Shown in pieces: positions 1-12,950 of a stretch of 64,000 bases of DNA; position 1 is the stretch's first letter; each line of letters opens with the position of its first letter. The translations under genes and the position numbers were made by a program. The stretch covers positions 36,566,558 through 36,630,557 of the forward strand of contig CM043946.1 of assembly GCA_014529385.2 (NCBI GenBank). Reading direction: 5' to 3'. Below the pieces are notes generated by a model. The model was not told where the DNA came from and did not search any database. It saw nothing but the letters and a program-made list of their open reading frames with translations. The DNA comes from Adiantum capillus-veneris. Lineage: Eukaryota > Streptophyta > Polypodiopsida > Polypodiales > Pteridaceae.

Positions 1-114
1 TTCAAAGAATAATGTGAATGCATAAGGTATACCTTTAGGTGGGGATGGAGGTAGAGACTTTACTGTCATAAAAACTAATATCTAACAACTCCAAGTTATT
101 CTCTCTTATTTAAT

Positions 115-285
115 TGATCATTTAATATGTGAGGATAAAGGAAACAAGTGTTGGAATACTACAATGTGCTTCTAGGCTTGTCTCAGCACGGGACCAAGAA
201 GTGAGAGAAGTTAACATCTCTCTAAAGGTCCAATAGGAGACAGCTTACCAAAGAGCAATGTGCATGTAATGGAGCTCAAGGATAT
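115..285 (+). repeat. Dispersed 170-bp repeat block, copy 1
   Basis: About 170 bp, from TGATCATTTAATATG to GTAATGGAGCTC, recurs almost unchanged at 43392-43560. In copy 1 the flanks continue as noncoding repeat DNA; in copy 2 both flanks are pol coding fragments. It is probably a piece of an LTR or leader moved by recombination. Confidence 0.75.
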
Positions 286-989
286 GACGGGTTTCTTCGT
301 TAAAGCCTCCAAAGGTAAGTGTTTCAAGTCCTTAAGGCTAGGACCATTAGATAAGAAGTCGGGAACACAGTGAGCTATAATTTAGCATTTCCTATAATTA
401 AGAAAATTCTCCTTAATTATAGGATGCGCCTTTGAATTTGTCAATATGCTCACTATAGACTAAGTATGTGGTCTAGAGTACAAGGAGCCTACCAAAAGCA
501 CATTAATTTGGCCTGTCCCAAATTAGCAGGTAGCAGCTACCCCGAGGCGATCACATAGAATTCCCTAGATTATGGCTAAAAGATGGTCCTAATGATTTAT
601 GTTATAACTCTATGTCTATAGTTCAGTTAAAAGACTATGGTCATACTAAGGTTTAAGGATAATGCCACGTAGGCATGCCATGTCAGCGTTCCACATAGGA
701 TTAGCACATGGGCAAGCATGGAGCTCACATGGGCTCAAGGAGTCTTCAAGAACATAAGGTGAGTCATTTGGATCAAAGGGGAAGTCTTGACTAAGGCACA
801 TAGCCTCGCTCACTTGCTATAAGGCCTCCATAGGCTATCCAATAGGAATAAGGCATGTAAAGGGCAAGGCATGGCCTTGAAGTCAAGGTATCCAATGAAG
901 GTAAGAGAGAGAGGGAAGTGAGAGGCTAAAGAACCAAAGGGAGGGCGTGAATGAGCCTCAAGACAATGCAAGAGATGGAAAATTCGACG

Positions 990-991
<2 letters not shown>

Positions 992-1026
<35 letters not shown>
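992..1026. repeat. (GT)n microsatellite
   Basis: An uninterrupted GT dinucleotide run of about 17 units in otherwise unremarkable noncoding DNA. Confidence 0.95.
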
Positions 1027-1029
<3 letters not shown>

Positions 1030-2229
1030 AAGAGTAGGCAAAAGAATTCTCATTGGCCCTCACTCACAAGGCACATGCTAGAGCAAGCCCCTCACACAAA
1101 ACCAATGCATCTAGTGTATTTTCATTCATTCTTCAAGGTATGAGCAAGGATTCCTCTCTTCTCTCTCACACTCCCATTGTGTGGAAGTCAAAGTGCCAAG
1201 CTTTTAATGGAAAGCTTCAGATCCTTCTCCAAGCTTGAGAAGTAGAGAGCCTACATCAAGAACTCTTGTATATGGAATGCAAATCCAAGCAAGAGACATG
1301 CTAAAGCACACTCATCTTCTCTCCATCTTCATTACTATGCTATGATAAGCTCTATGAGTAATCTATGGAGAAGAATACTTCTTTCTCGTATGAATACTTC
1401 TTATTCCCTCGATCTACCCCATTCCCTGCTAGCTCTCTAGCTCCTCCTTTGAAGGTGTCTGAGGTCTTGGGACGGAGGGTTGAGTTATGTTAAGTTGTAG
1501 AAAGAAGCATGTTGTGATGCGTGAGGTTTCCATCTTCATGGCATCTAAGTTGTCTTAAGGAACACAAAGCTTGTATTGTAAACAAGACTCTCTTCATGGG
1601 GGTTCCTATAATACAAAAGCCTTTTGAAGGGGGGACCGGCTCCAAGTAAATCCGGTCCTCAACTGTTGTCAATCTCTCTTTGTCTCTCTTTTTCAAGTTA
1701 TTGTTCATGCCATGCTAGATAGTTGTGTAGATCATGATGATATCTCTAGCCAAGCACTTTCTCTATGTTCTTAAGGAATTTGCTTAATGTAAAGCTCGCT
1801 AAGTCATGCTATTTTCCGCTAGTATTTACATAATCTAGCAACATGGCTGAAATAATCAAGAGAGTAGAATTAGTGTAGATGACTTTGATTTTGCACATGA
1901 CGGTGCAACTAATGATGCTCCTATGATTGTGAATTTTCTTGTCTCTAGTATACAACAAGCAATGGGTAATCCTGCTCTACACGTTGAAGTGCAAGCTCAA
2001 CTTCAAGCTAGCACATTACCCATAATTCCCCAAGATGAAAGACTTTTTGAGAGGCCTCATGGTGAGACTTCCAAAAGAGGGATTCTTGCGGGAAAAGGAG
2101 AGAAAATCCGAATGGTATCCCATGAGTAAAGAAGCAAGGAATTGCCTCCTCAAAGTCATGAGAGTACACATGAGGATAAATCTCCAATGGAAGACAAGTA
2201 ACACCAAAAATAAAGAGATCTCCACCTCC

Positions 2230-3292
2230 TTGTGAAGACAAGAAGAGGGAAAGGAAAGATAGAAGGAAGGCAAAGAGAAGGAAGAAATCTCCATCTTCTT
2301 CTTCTTCCTCCCCTTCATCTTCCTCTTCTGATGAAAGTAGCGGCTTATCACCGCCTAGGAGGAGAGGACACCGAAGTTCTTATGCTGCTTGGAAGAGGTC
2401 TGGCAAGATGAAGAAATTCAAAGAGGGAGGAAAGAACATCACTTTTCTCACCTATGATGGCACCTACGGCGCCTTAGACAAAGTGTTGGCCTTCATCCAG
2501 CAATTTGATGCAGCCTTCGGAGATGAGGATTTCACGGAGTCCTCCAAGCTTCGAAATGTGTCCATGCATTTACAGAAGTTTGCCAGACAATGGTGGGCTA
2601 GTCTACGAGCAAATGGGCAAGCTCCAAAGACATGGAAGAACATGAGAGATTCAATAATGAAGCAATTTCTTCCAGGAGATGCCGTAGACAAAGTGCTCAC
2701 AGCATGGAGAAGTTTGAAGATGTCTCCTTATGAATCTATCCACAAGTATGTAGACAAATTTTGGCAATTACATCTCAAAGCAACGATCTACAAAAAGATA
2801 GATTTTGGGGAGCAAAAGCAACAATTTTGTGGTGGTCTTTCGGAGGATATGGCTGAGTATGTCAACTCCCAAGAGCCAAAGACCATCTCTACAGTTATTC
2901 ACCACACTCTGGCTGCTCCTCGCATCAATTTCCAACAAGGGGCTAATAAGAATTTTAAGCCCATGGATACAAAGGATCGAGGCGAGCCCAAAGGGTGGAA
3001 CAACGCAACGAATGCTTCCAAGAGCAACCCCGACAACTACAACAACAAGACTAAGGAGAAAGGAGTTTACAAAGGTAAGAATCGACTCTCTCCTGAAGAG
3101 CTTGAGCGTTATTGTAAAGATAACAAATGCTTTAATTGCGGAGAACAAGGGCACTCCTATCCAAAATGTCCACAAAGGAAAGCTAGCAACAATGAACAAC
3201 CTAGAGCCGCCATGGTTGAGGCTCTAGAAGAGGTTGCTCAATGCAAAGGGGTCCCCACTTTCTTACACTTGGGGAAAGGTAAGAGAGCATGA
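2230..3292 (+). CDS. Ty3/gypsy gag polyprotein (nucleocapsid type)
   Basis: Structural protein of an LTR retrotransposon that would assemble virus-like particles in the cytoplasm. The frame is open from about 2230 through a basic and serine-rich segment; the first obvious ATG is 2408. The middle has the retrotransposon gag helical domain, with FARQWW and later the paired motif YVDKFWQLHLKA. Near the C-terminus is a CX2CX4HX4C zinc knuckle, CFNCGEQGHSYPKC. The frame closes at 3292, while protease sequence continues in another frame, so gag and protease are separated by a frameshift. RT and integrase do not follow, so this is a truncated, non-autonomous element. Confidence 0.8.
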
Positions 3293-3440
3293 TGCTCTTT
3301 TTCTCTTTGATAATGGTTCCACCCACAATCTAATCTCTATGGAGCTAGTTGAAAAGCTAGGAGTGCTACCAAAATTTATGAGTGTGATGAGCATACCAAC
3401 ACCTTCCACTTGTAATATTCACACTCTAGAAATGAAATAA
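3260..3440 (+). pseudogene. Retroviral-type aspartic protease stub
   Basis: In a different frame from gag, the translation contains FLFDNGSTHNLIS followed by ELVEKLGV, the usual start of a gypsy protease. The catalytic triplet is D-N-G instead of D-S/T-G. The sequence stops about 45 residues after the motif, so the flap and the second half of the domain are missing. It is the remnant of the gag-pol junction of the element at 2230. Confidence 0.7.
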
Positions 3441-5245
3441 TTATTCCCTAAAGCAAGAAGAACCCATATTGCATCATATTGAGGGTCCTAATTCCGTGAT
3501 AAGGTAGGTAGAGGACAACCACCACCAAAAGCACACTATTATATGTACATGACACCATCCATTTCCATCATCCAAAGCCATGTTGGTAAGTCCTCTAGAA
3601 AACGTTATTAATTTTTTCATGGAAAGAAAAAGGCATGCTAACTCTATCATTCACACTAATAGGATGCAAGCAACTTCCTAGATGATAACAATGAGACTAG
3701 ATCAAGCTGTAACAAAATTGCTAGCTTGAGGTAAGTTTATTGCGAGAGTTGGACTGTAGAGTAGTGAAACTGTAGAGTGGTAATGTTACAATAGACAATA
3801 TAGTAGGATCTAGTCTTGGTGATGAATACACAAATCGTGGCTCTTTAAACAATATTGGGAGTGTTTTTTTTATAGGTTTTCACATCCCAATGTGACTTCC
3901 TTGAGTGCGATCAATAGTGGGTAAGCACATCCGAATGAGGTAGACAGTCAAACACACTCATTGCTTCTAATATACTAGCATGTTTTCTATACATGTCCAT
4001 GGAGTTGCTCTCATAATTCAACTCCATGTCTAAATTGACATTGATGACAAGATCATGAACGATCCTTACTTGGGTAACTCTGAAAGCAACTCTACAAGGA
4101 TTTCCATCCCAAGGCAAGCAATTCGAGAAGGGGAAGGAATTGTTATGAGTGATAAAAAGTCTTTTTCTATACACAAAATCTTTAATTGAATATTCTTGTA
4201 TGCTTGCGGGTGACAAACTCCTCTCATCTATCAAAGTTTCTCTCCTTCTTACCTTTTTAGATGAGGCACGTAGGTGCCTGTTTTTCCCCTTGCAAAGATT
4301 AAATTTCTCAAGATAAAGCCTCCTCCAATACAGATTGTGAGTCTCTTGCGAGGTACCATTGGCAAGCATGAATAACAAGAGAAGAGGAACTGCAAGACTT
4401 ATAGGTTATGATGAGACAACGGATGTGCTAGGATTAGATTGGCAAGAGTATAGATTCAAGAAGCAAGAATCATAGAGAAGATCACTTGAGGAAAGAGACT
4501 GAGAAATATAGAGCTTCCAATCGAGGAATAACATAGAAATTTACAATGATGGTGGAAGAATGGGATAACATTATAAAGGAAGAAGTCTATTGCCTTCGAA
4601 ATAAGCTGAATAAGTCACAGCTAGAGGCTCCGTGCGTTCCCGGCTACTCTATAAACTTCTCGACAACGTCTTAAGCTTTTAAGGTTGACATTCCTACTAG
4701 CTGGTCGGATATGTGGTGACAAGGCTGCCAAGAAAATGGTCGTAATGCCTCGAGTGGTGGTAAGAGGAGTCAACCAACTTATAGGCACATTCGACAAACT
4801 TTGTTAAGTTGCAAAGGGTTGTTTTTGAGCTAGCACACGAGGAGCTGTACTCATTCGGTGGGCCAGTCATAAGACTCTCGCAATTGTTGCGGCCCAGGAA
4901 GTGTAGGTAAACCCATGTCACGGATTTTGACCATTGTTGGGCAACAAAGAGCGATGCTCCTTTCTTTAGAACTTGGAAATCAATCTAAGTTTGCTGGTGG
5001 TCTTAGAGTTATTGGCTCGAAAACCTGGCTTACTTATAATTAGAAAGTATGTGAAAAGTTGGAGGGGCTAGTTGGAAGAGCGCTCCAAAGTTCGGGATGA
5101 TTGGGTGGAGGCTTGCAACTCCCTTTAAATTAAACCCTACATGTGAAAAATATGCATAAGAACAAAACCCTACATGTGAAAAATACCTTTCTTGATGGGA
5201 AAAAATTAAATGCCTAATATTAAGGCCTTGCATCCACTCCAATCA
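3441..5245. other. No gene recognised
   Basis: AT-rich DNA without an identifiable gene. A 155-codon open stretch at 3911-4378 on the minus strand shows no domain or motif I know. A 21-bp sequence (AAACCCTACATGTGAAAAAT plus one base) occurs twice near 5135 and 5165, 30 bp apart. Confidence 0.4.
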
Positions 5246-5317
5246 TGTATAGCCGGAGCCGTGTGAATCTCATGGCAGTGTGAAGGTGAAGCGTCGCTAT
5301 ATTCCAGGGGCCAGGGC

Positions 5318-5385
5318 CATCCTGCTTTATGACATAATAGTAAGCCATCCTGCGCATCCTGCTTTATGACATAATACTAAGCCAT
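5318..5385 (+). promoter_or_regulatory. Tandem 31-bp promoter motif
   Basis: Two copies of a 31-bp sequence lie at 5318-5348 and 5355-5385, differing at one base. Each contains the palindrome TTATGACATAA. They sit about 200-270 bp upstream of the TATA box of the gene at 5679, a normal place for paired plant transcription-factor sites. No factor can be assigned. Confidence 0.5.
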
Positions 5386-5586
5386 GCGCAATATTCTTAT
5401 TCCCGCACGCGGCAGCATCGAGCCCTGCAGGCCTTATAATACAGCTACTAGCTGTGCATGCGACGTTGTTGCTGTGACCGGAGCGGGCATCGATTCGCTT
5501 ACATATTATTAATATTCCTACGCTAATGCGTCGAGTACGACCTGCACTAGCTGCTGCTGCTGCTGAGGGCCGCGGCGCCAGCTCGC

Positions 5587-5594
5587 TATAAATA
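5587..5594 (+). promoter_or_regulatory. TATA box
   Basis: TATAAATA in the context GCTATAAATAGGAGCC, 85 bp upstream of the ATG at 5679. Transcription would be expected to start near 5615-5625, giving a 5' leader of about 60 nt. It is one of the cleanest core promoters in the window. Confidence 0.75.
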
Positions 5595-5678
5595 GGAGCC
5601 CAGCCAGCTCCTTCTGATCATCATCATCACCTGCCTCTCCTTCTCCTTTGTTTTTGCGTTAAGCCATATATCATCAAG

Positions 5679-6086
5679 ATGGCACAGCGGCTGAAGTACA
5701 CCGAGGATCAGCTGGCGGAGCTGTCACTCGAGAGGAGTGCCGCATCCCTTCAAGAGTACGAAATACACGGCAAAGTCCTCTACAACTCCACCACCAAGGC
5801 GGAGACCTTCGACATCCTGGTGCCGGAGGTGGGTCGCCACTTCGTGGGCACCGTCACCAACGTGTGGACATCCGGGCAAGCGCCTGAGACCGACATCCAC
5901 GGCAACATCCAGGTGCAAGGCAGCATTGAGCCGGGGCCCCAGGCATTCAAGTGCCGCGGCACCTCCACCGGCCTCTCCATCACCTTCTACACTCCCGCAG
6001 GCGTGCCCAACAAGTGGCTTATCGCCAGCCCTGTGCCCGGCTTCACCGACGGGGTGCGCTACCAGGGCATTGGCACCTGGGCCTAA
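5679..6086 (+). CDS. Unknown 135-residue intronless protein
   Basis: I do not recognise the family. The protein has 135 residues, no signal peptide, no membrane segment and no cysteine cluster. After a charged N-terminal helix-like stretch (about residues 1-25) it alternates short hydrophobic strands with Gly, Pro and Thr turns, including VGTVTNVWTSGQAPETDIHG, and ends in VRYQGIGTWA; this suggests a small all-beta fold. The ATG is in good context (ATCAAGATGGCA). TATA box, short leader, single exon and poly(A) signal at 6237 fit an expressed gene. Its codons are much richer in G+C than the surrounding DNA. A decayed copy at 9700-9948 shows it was duplicated with its 3' UTR. A lectin-like, defence-related or horizontally acquired protein is possible, but the sequence does not show which. 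Confidence 0.75.
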   Translation: MAQRLKYTEDQLAELSLERSAASLQEYEIHGKVLYNSTTKAETFDILVPEVGRHFVGTVTNVWTSGQAPETDIHGNIQVQGSIEPGPQAFKCRGTSTGLSITFYTPAGVPNKWLIASPVPGFTDGVRYQGIGTWA

Positions 6087-6236
6087 TTATAATTAGATGT
6101 ATCCATTAAAGTACAATGCTGCTACTGCCACTAGTTGTTATGCAGAGCAGCAGCTTTGCCACCCTTATAACTACTGTGGAGCAGCTTGACGTTGTGCTAC
6201 TCTAAGCGCACCCGCCGCCTACCTGCGGTCGTTTCT

Positions 6237-6247
6237 AAATAAAATAA
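6237..6247 (+). terminator. Poly(A) signal of the 5679 gene
   Basis: AAATAAAATAA lies 150 bp after the stop codon. The same TTTCTAAATAAAA context recurs in the decayed gene copy near 9930, supporting it as part of the transcribed unit. Confidence 0.6.
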
Positions 6248-6271
6248 GGTTCTTGGCGTGAAAGAAAACCA

Positions 6272-6273
<2 letters not shown>

Positions 6274-6321
<48 letters not shown>

Positions 6322-6448
6322 GGACACACACACACACACAGGCTATGTGTTTTATCTCTCGTTTTGTTTTTACAAAGTGGACATTCAGTCTCGAGAGTGA
6401 TCTTAGCAATCTTCATTCATCTAAATAAGTATCCATGGTAGTCTAAGG

Positions 6449-6501
<53 letters not shown>

Positions 6502-6700
6502 AGTCTTACTCATTGCATTGCCTACCACTGTCTTTATCTCTTGATTAACAGCCTTGAGATCAAGACTCGTCAGATAGATCAAGTTGATCTCTTGGGATTG
6601 ATCTTATGATGTTAACTAGTGTGCCTTGATTGGTTTCGGAGGGTTTTGAAATCTAGGGAGGCGACGAGCTGACAACGGATACAGGCATGCCTTGGATGTG

Positions 6701-6751
<51 letters not shown>

Positions 6752-6905
6752 CCATGGAAGAAGAGGAGTAAGAGAGAGCTTCAAGTGAAGAAGGAAAAAA
6801 AAAATCGATGTGAAAGCAAAAGAGAAAACTGACCTACCTTTGGAGTCTGTTCTAACAATCACCTGTATGTATGTGGGTATTTGAGAGAGAGAGAGAGAGA
6901 GAGAG
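6274..6905. repeat. Cluster of (CT)n and (GA)n microsatellites
   Basis: CT runs lie at about 6274-6319 (followed by a short CA run) and 6452-6497; GA runs lie at about 6706-6750 and 6880-6905. The two GA blocks are each followed by a similar sequence (AGAGAGCTTCAAGTGAAGAA), so that part is a local duplication. No coding sequence is recognisable to 7500. Confidence 0.9.
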
Positions 6906-7725
6906 GGAGAGTAAGAGAGAGCTTCAAGTGAAGAAAGGAAAAGGGAGAATTGACGTGAAAGAAAAAGAGAGAAGTGACCTGTATTTCGAGCTTGAGCGCA
7001 TAGGGTAGGTATGCCAAAAAGAATAAAAAATACAAAGTATTGGTATGTACCTGAATATCGTGTCGTTGCTTAATCTCGAGACTTTGTACCATGTCTCCTT
7101 GAAGCTGCCTCAAAATCTCAATGAACTTGCGCCATGATTGAAATTAGGAGTTACTTGATGTTTTAAGTAAAAATATTTTCAAATTATATAGATAGTAGAT
7201 GCAAAGGGATGCATTAGGTGAATGGGATGCTCCTCACCCAATTTCCATAAACCGTAGCGAATGTGCCCTTCCCCCGCATACTTTGTTTTCTCCTCCAGTG
7301 TTGGAGGGGTACTTTATGATTCTCCTGTAGTGTTGGAGGGACCTTTGTGTTTTAGATACTGCAATTGCGCGAAGTGAAAAATTCATTACCTTTAGTAGGT
7401 CGGTTGTTGTTGCTGGCTTCACTCGCTCTTTAGCAAAATTTCTCTTTGCTAAACTCACTTGGCCGGCCTTGCTCTGATCTCTATATGTACTTTGAATACA
7501 ATATATGAGTAGGCACTAGGCAATGCCAAAATTATAGATGAAGAAGGGCTTGTGGTATTCTTTTTTTAAACATAGTTGACATTTACCCTTGCGATCAGTT
7601 GCTTGCAGTGCTGAAGATTGCAACAGTCGCTGCTTCCTCTTGTCAACAATTGTACGTTGATGTTGTTGCAGCCAATACAACTGGTGATCGTGTCTCTTTA
7701 GTGCTACACTGGTGTACCCCGTCAC

Positions 7726-8413
7726 TCACAAGCCCACAGGACTGCGCCAATATAGCATTTTGTCACACAGAGCTATTGCAACTTCTTTCGCTGTTGTGGC
7801 TGCATCTAATACTCTATCACTCACACCAGGTTTGTTGCACTGTGCTAAATACAAAGGGTCTGTAATAACAAAATCATGAGGTTTTAAGAAGATATCTCTT
7901 TTGCTTGGTGTGCTAGTCAGAGATTCTGCATTCGAGGTTGGCGTTGGGTTCTCTGGATACATGTTCTCTAAAATAGGCAACTTCATTAACATAGTACCAA
8001 CTACTACAATTGTTGTCGAGGTTTGTGTTGGTAATGTATCCCACGTATGGAAATCCCCAATAAGTGCACTTTCAAACCCTTCAAGTGCTAAGAATTCTGA
8101 TGTTGCAGAAGCAAGAGCTTCCAATGCTGTGAGTTTCACTGCCTTAGCTCCTACACGGCCATGCAACGAGGCTTCTTCTTTAGAGGATTTTGACATGGTT
8201 TCTAAAGATCAGCTTAACCATCTCAGTAGCAAGGTTCTGCTCAGCGAGCACTTCAGTAGCTCCTTCGAAAGTTACCACGGCATGAGCTGTGTTGCCGAAG
8301 ACTTTGCTATAATGAAAATTGTCCTGAAAGCTAGTAGCTTTGGAAGAGCTGGCTGGAGGAGACTCAGACAAGAAACTAGTAGGTGGAGGTTGCCTTAAGT
8401 GGCCAATTAGCAA
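7726..8413 (-). pseudogene. Possible coding remnant, family unknown
   Basis: On the minus strand two long open stretches, 8413-8180 and 8196-7726, abut in different frames; another open stretch lies further upstream at 8911-8693. Composition is protein-like (for example VLAEQNLATEMVKLIF) with no repeats. No known domain is visible. The plus strand is also open over much of the region, so strand assignment is uncertain. It could be a broken multi-exon gene or chance openness. Confidence 0.25.
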
Positions 8414-9171
8414 AAAATTAGAATCATCTAAATTATTCGATTTAGAACAAATTTATTTATTGAGGCGTTTTAAGAGGGTAACCAATGACCTATGAATATG
8501 CTTCTGTGAAGGTCTTCGTCCTGCAACTAGCTCTATCAGTCAATGTGCAGTTTGGACCCAGTCTGAATGCATATCTTTGACCAACACTGCTTCATCTGAA
8601 ATGCGTAAGATTTGTTTTGTTGTGGTTTTAGCTAGTCAACAAGCTTTCAACTGACAAAGTCAGCTTTGTTGCACAAGAAAAATATTTACAATTCATGTTG
8701 AGTCATTTGGATTGATTGACATAAAGCTAGAAAGAACGGAGTCAATGTAGGTAGAGATGCTCTCCTGATAAGAAGAAGCATTCTCCTGTTCTTCAAAATT
8801 GTTGTAGAGCGATTGAGTAAGTTTATGTAGAACCAAAAAGGTGGAGCGCCTTGAGAGAGACGAGCAACAGCAATGGCATCGGAAGGAGAAAGAGATGATC
8901 ATTAGCAACATATGCGAGTTGGTGAGAAGCTGCTGCGTCTATACGTCACTATGATTTTGTTGCCTGGTGTGACAGTGGCGTTTGTGACTGTGCTTTTAAT
9001 TTGGCGGTACCATCTATGCTTTTGCTGGACAATCGGATGATGCCAAGTGGCATGGCTACCCTTGCGTGCTTTTTTGTGAGACTCTTAGGATATCAAGGTA
9101 AAATTTTTATTCTTTCTTCTCTTCTCTTATGTTCACTTCTCTTACTCTTTCTTCTCTCCTCTTCTTTGCAC

Positions 9172-9310
<139 letters not shown>

Positions 9311-9699
9311 AAGACACACACATGAACACACTTACGCACGTGCACGCATGCACACACACACACACACACTCACACATATGCATGTATCCATATGCGTTTA
9401 TCATAGACATAGCCACAGACACAATGACAAACAACATGGATCAAGATATGTTAATGAGCAAAGATCAATGGATTTAAAATACAACATATTTAGAAATGGA
9501 AAAGCAGCACAGGAGCTGAACAAAGTGACAAACATCATATCAAAATAGAGGGTCATGTTATACAAATGTCATGGCAGCAATTCAAAACTTGATGATGAGA
9601 AAGATAAATCGACCATCTTGGTGATCACTGCTGCCTCTATTTGACCCGCTAGCCCTCTTGGACCGTGATCCAATGTTCAATGCATGCTCGTATGACGGA

Positions 9700-9948
9700 C
9701 GAGTGGCCTACATCTACATAGTGTGGATGTCTGAGTAAGCATCAAAGACGGATATCCATGGCAACATCTAGGTGTAAAGCAATAATGATTGGAGGTCCCA
9801 TGCATTCAAGTGCCACAACACATCGATCGTCCTAAGAGGATCTTGTTGCCCTCATGAGCTATATATACCCTTATAATTGTGGAGCAGTTTGTTGTATTCT
9901 GGGCACACCAAGCTATATATGCTGGTTTCTAAATAAAACAAGGATATT
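9700..9948 (+). pseudogene. Decayed partial copy of the 5679 gene
   Basis: The stretch from about 9710 to 9848 aligns with 5850-5985 of the gene: the tracts GGCAACATC and GCATTCAAGTGCC are in the same order and spacing. The segment near 9870-9948 aligns with the gene's 3' UTR (CCCTTATAA, GTGGAGCAG, TTTCTAAATAAAA). The 5' coding part and the last 30 or so codons are missing, and stop codons interrupt the reading frame. Like the parent gene it is followed at once by a (CT)n tract. This is a segmental duplicate, not a processed copy: no poly(A) tail is seen. Confidence 0.7.
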
Positions 9949-9961
9949 TTAAAAACAAAGC

Positions 9962-11043
<1,082 letters not shown>

Positions 11044-11045
11044 TT

Positions 11046-12137
11046 TTGGGTGTATCTTTGGTTCTTTTTATAAAGTGGATATTCATTCAAGAGTGGAAAA
11101 GTCTTACTGTACATGAGTATAAGGAGAAGTTTATGCGACTTCACAAGTACGCACCTGAAGTAGAAGGAGAGGTATTGACAAATTTTTTTATCGAAGGGCT
11201 ACGTAAAGATCTGTATTATCAAGTAATGGGTGCGGGAGCTACCGATTTTCTGGATGCTATTGCAAAGGCCAAAAATTATGAGAAGAAGGTGGAGTATGCG
11301 ACCCGCAACCCTACTTCAAGCATAATTATATCTACCGGGAATAGAACGCAGAATAGGCCTTTTCTATCAACACCTCAGACAAACACTGAATTTTCTTGAA
11401 GGAATTTTACAAATAATCAGAGAAGACAACCTAGTAATTTTTCAAATCACAATCAGAATTATAATCGAAATTAGAGTACAAATCAGAATGCTGTAAACAA
11501 CCGTAATCAAAATTCGGGTCAGAATAATGCAAATCAGAATCAAAGAAAACGACCACCGCTGCGGTGGCAACATGATCCTGCTTTTCTAGAACGAGCAAGG
11601 AAATTTGGGGTGTGTTTTGGTTGCGGTGAGCAGGGTCACAAGACGTTCGAATGTCCAAATAAGGAGATCAATAAGACGGTTCTTGCACAAATGCAAACCA
11701 ATATGAATGCGATGGACACTACGATTGAGGAAGCAAGCGAGGAAGGGAAGTGCTCTGAAATTCCTATGAAATGTATGACAATGTCTGTGCATCATTTAAA
11801 GGCATCTTTTATAAGAATTCGGGGTAAGATAGGAACTCAAATTGTGAATTTTCTCCTTGATTCGGGTAGTACGCATTGTTTTATGTCTAATAAGCTTGCG
11901 CAGACTTTGAAATTGAATTTTGATTTCCACGTTAGGAGACCTGTAGAATTGGCGAATGGGAAGAAACATTATACACAGGGTCATATTCAAAACTTACCTT
12001 TTTTGCTGAATAAAGAGAAACATTCGGGAGAATTTTATGTTATTGGCATGGGTGAACGAATTGTAATTCTAGGAATGGATTGGTTGACTGCGAATTATGC
12101 ATTGATTGATTGTGAGAAGGGCAAAATTGGTTTTTAA
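11046..12137 (+). pseudogene. Ty3/gypsy gag-protease remnant
   Basis: One reading frame runs across the whole segment with two in-frame stops (TGA at 11397, TAG near 11472). It contains the C-terminal half of a gag domain (EYKEKFMRLHKYAP, then FIEGLRKDL), an Asn/Gln-rich linker, a CX2CX4HX4C knuckle (CFGCGEQGHKTFEC, near 11613), and a protease with the canonical triplet in LLDSGSTHCFMS and the second conserved patch VILGMDWL. The 5' edge is a (CT)n(CA)n tract and the sequence breaks down before RT at the (CT)n tract of 12309. It belongs to a different family from the gag at 2230. Confidence 0.8.
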
Positions 12138-12303
12138 AAACAGAGATGGTTATGCGATTAAAGCTAAGGAGAGAGATAGTAAATCATTTTTGATTTCTGC
12201 CATGAAACTTTTGAGGGGGGTGAGACAAGGGTGTGAGACGTTTCTTGTGTTTGCTAATGAGATTAAAGAAGAATCTGGGGATAAATAGAAAGAGACAAAT
12301 CCA

Positions 12304-12764
<461 letters not shown>

Positions 12765-12950
12765 ATGGACCATTTCATTGCTAATATATGGTTGCTGCCT
12801 AGAGAGAAGGTGAAGGGAAGGTTTCCTGTAACATATGAGTTGGCAGTCGAAGTAGCCCGCCTTAAAGACAAGAAGTTGCACATGCAAGCAACAGTAAACG
12901 AGTGAGAGGAAACAAGATCGGCCCGACCAACCCCAGTGACTGCAACAGGG
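12765..12950 (+). pseudogene. Tat gag N-terminal fragment
   Basis: Starting at ATG 12765 a short frame has gag-like helices (including VARLKDKKLHMQA) and ends in TGA at 12903. It is joined directly at about 12950 to integrase sequence, so most of gag and all of protease, RT and RNase H are deleted. Assignment to gag rests on position and composition. Confidence 0.45.

Larger units (their letters stand above)
1..2229. other. Repeat-derived DNA, no gene recognised
   Basis: No coding region is convincing here; short open stretches are not conserved in pattern with anything I know. The segment lies directly upstream of a gypsy gag gene in the same orientation and contains a block repeated at 43.4 kb, so it is probably LTR and untranslated leader of that element. 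I could not find both ends of an LTR. Confidence 0.4.

Noticed and set aside
3911-4378. 155-codon minus-strand frame
   Set aside because: No motif, no splice or promoter context, and atypical composition; treated as chance.
8160-8400. Plus-strand gene over the minus-strand unknown
   Set aside because: Its frame has no motif and overlaps the more protein-like minus frames; evidence is insufficient to list both.
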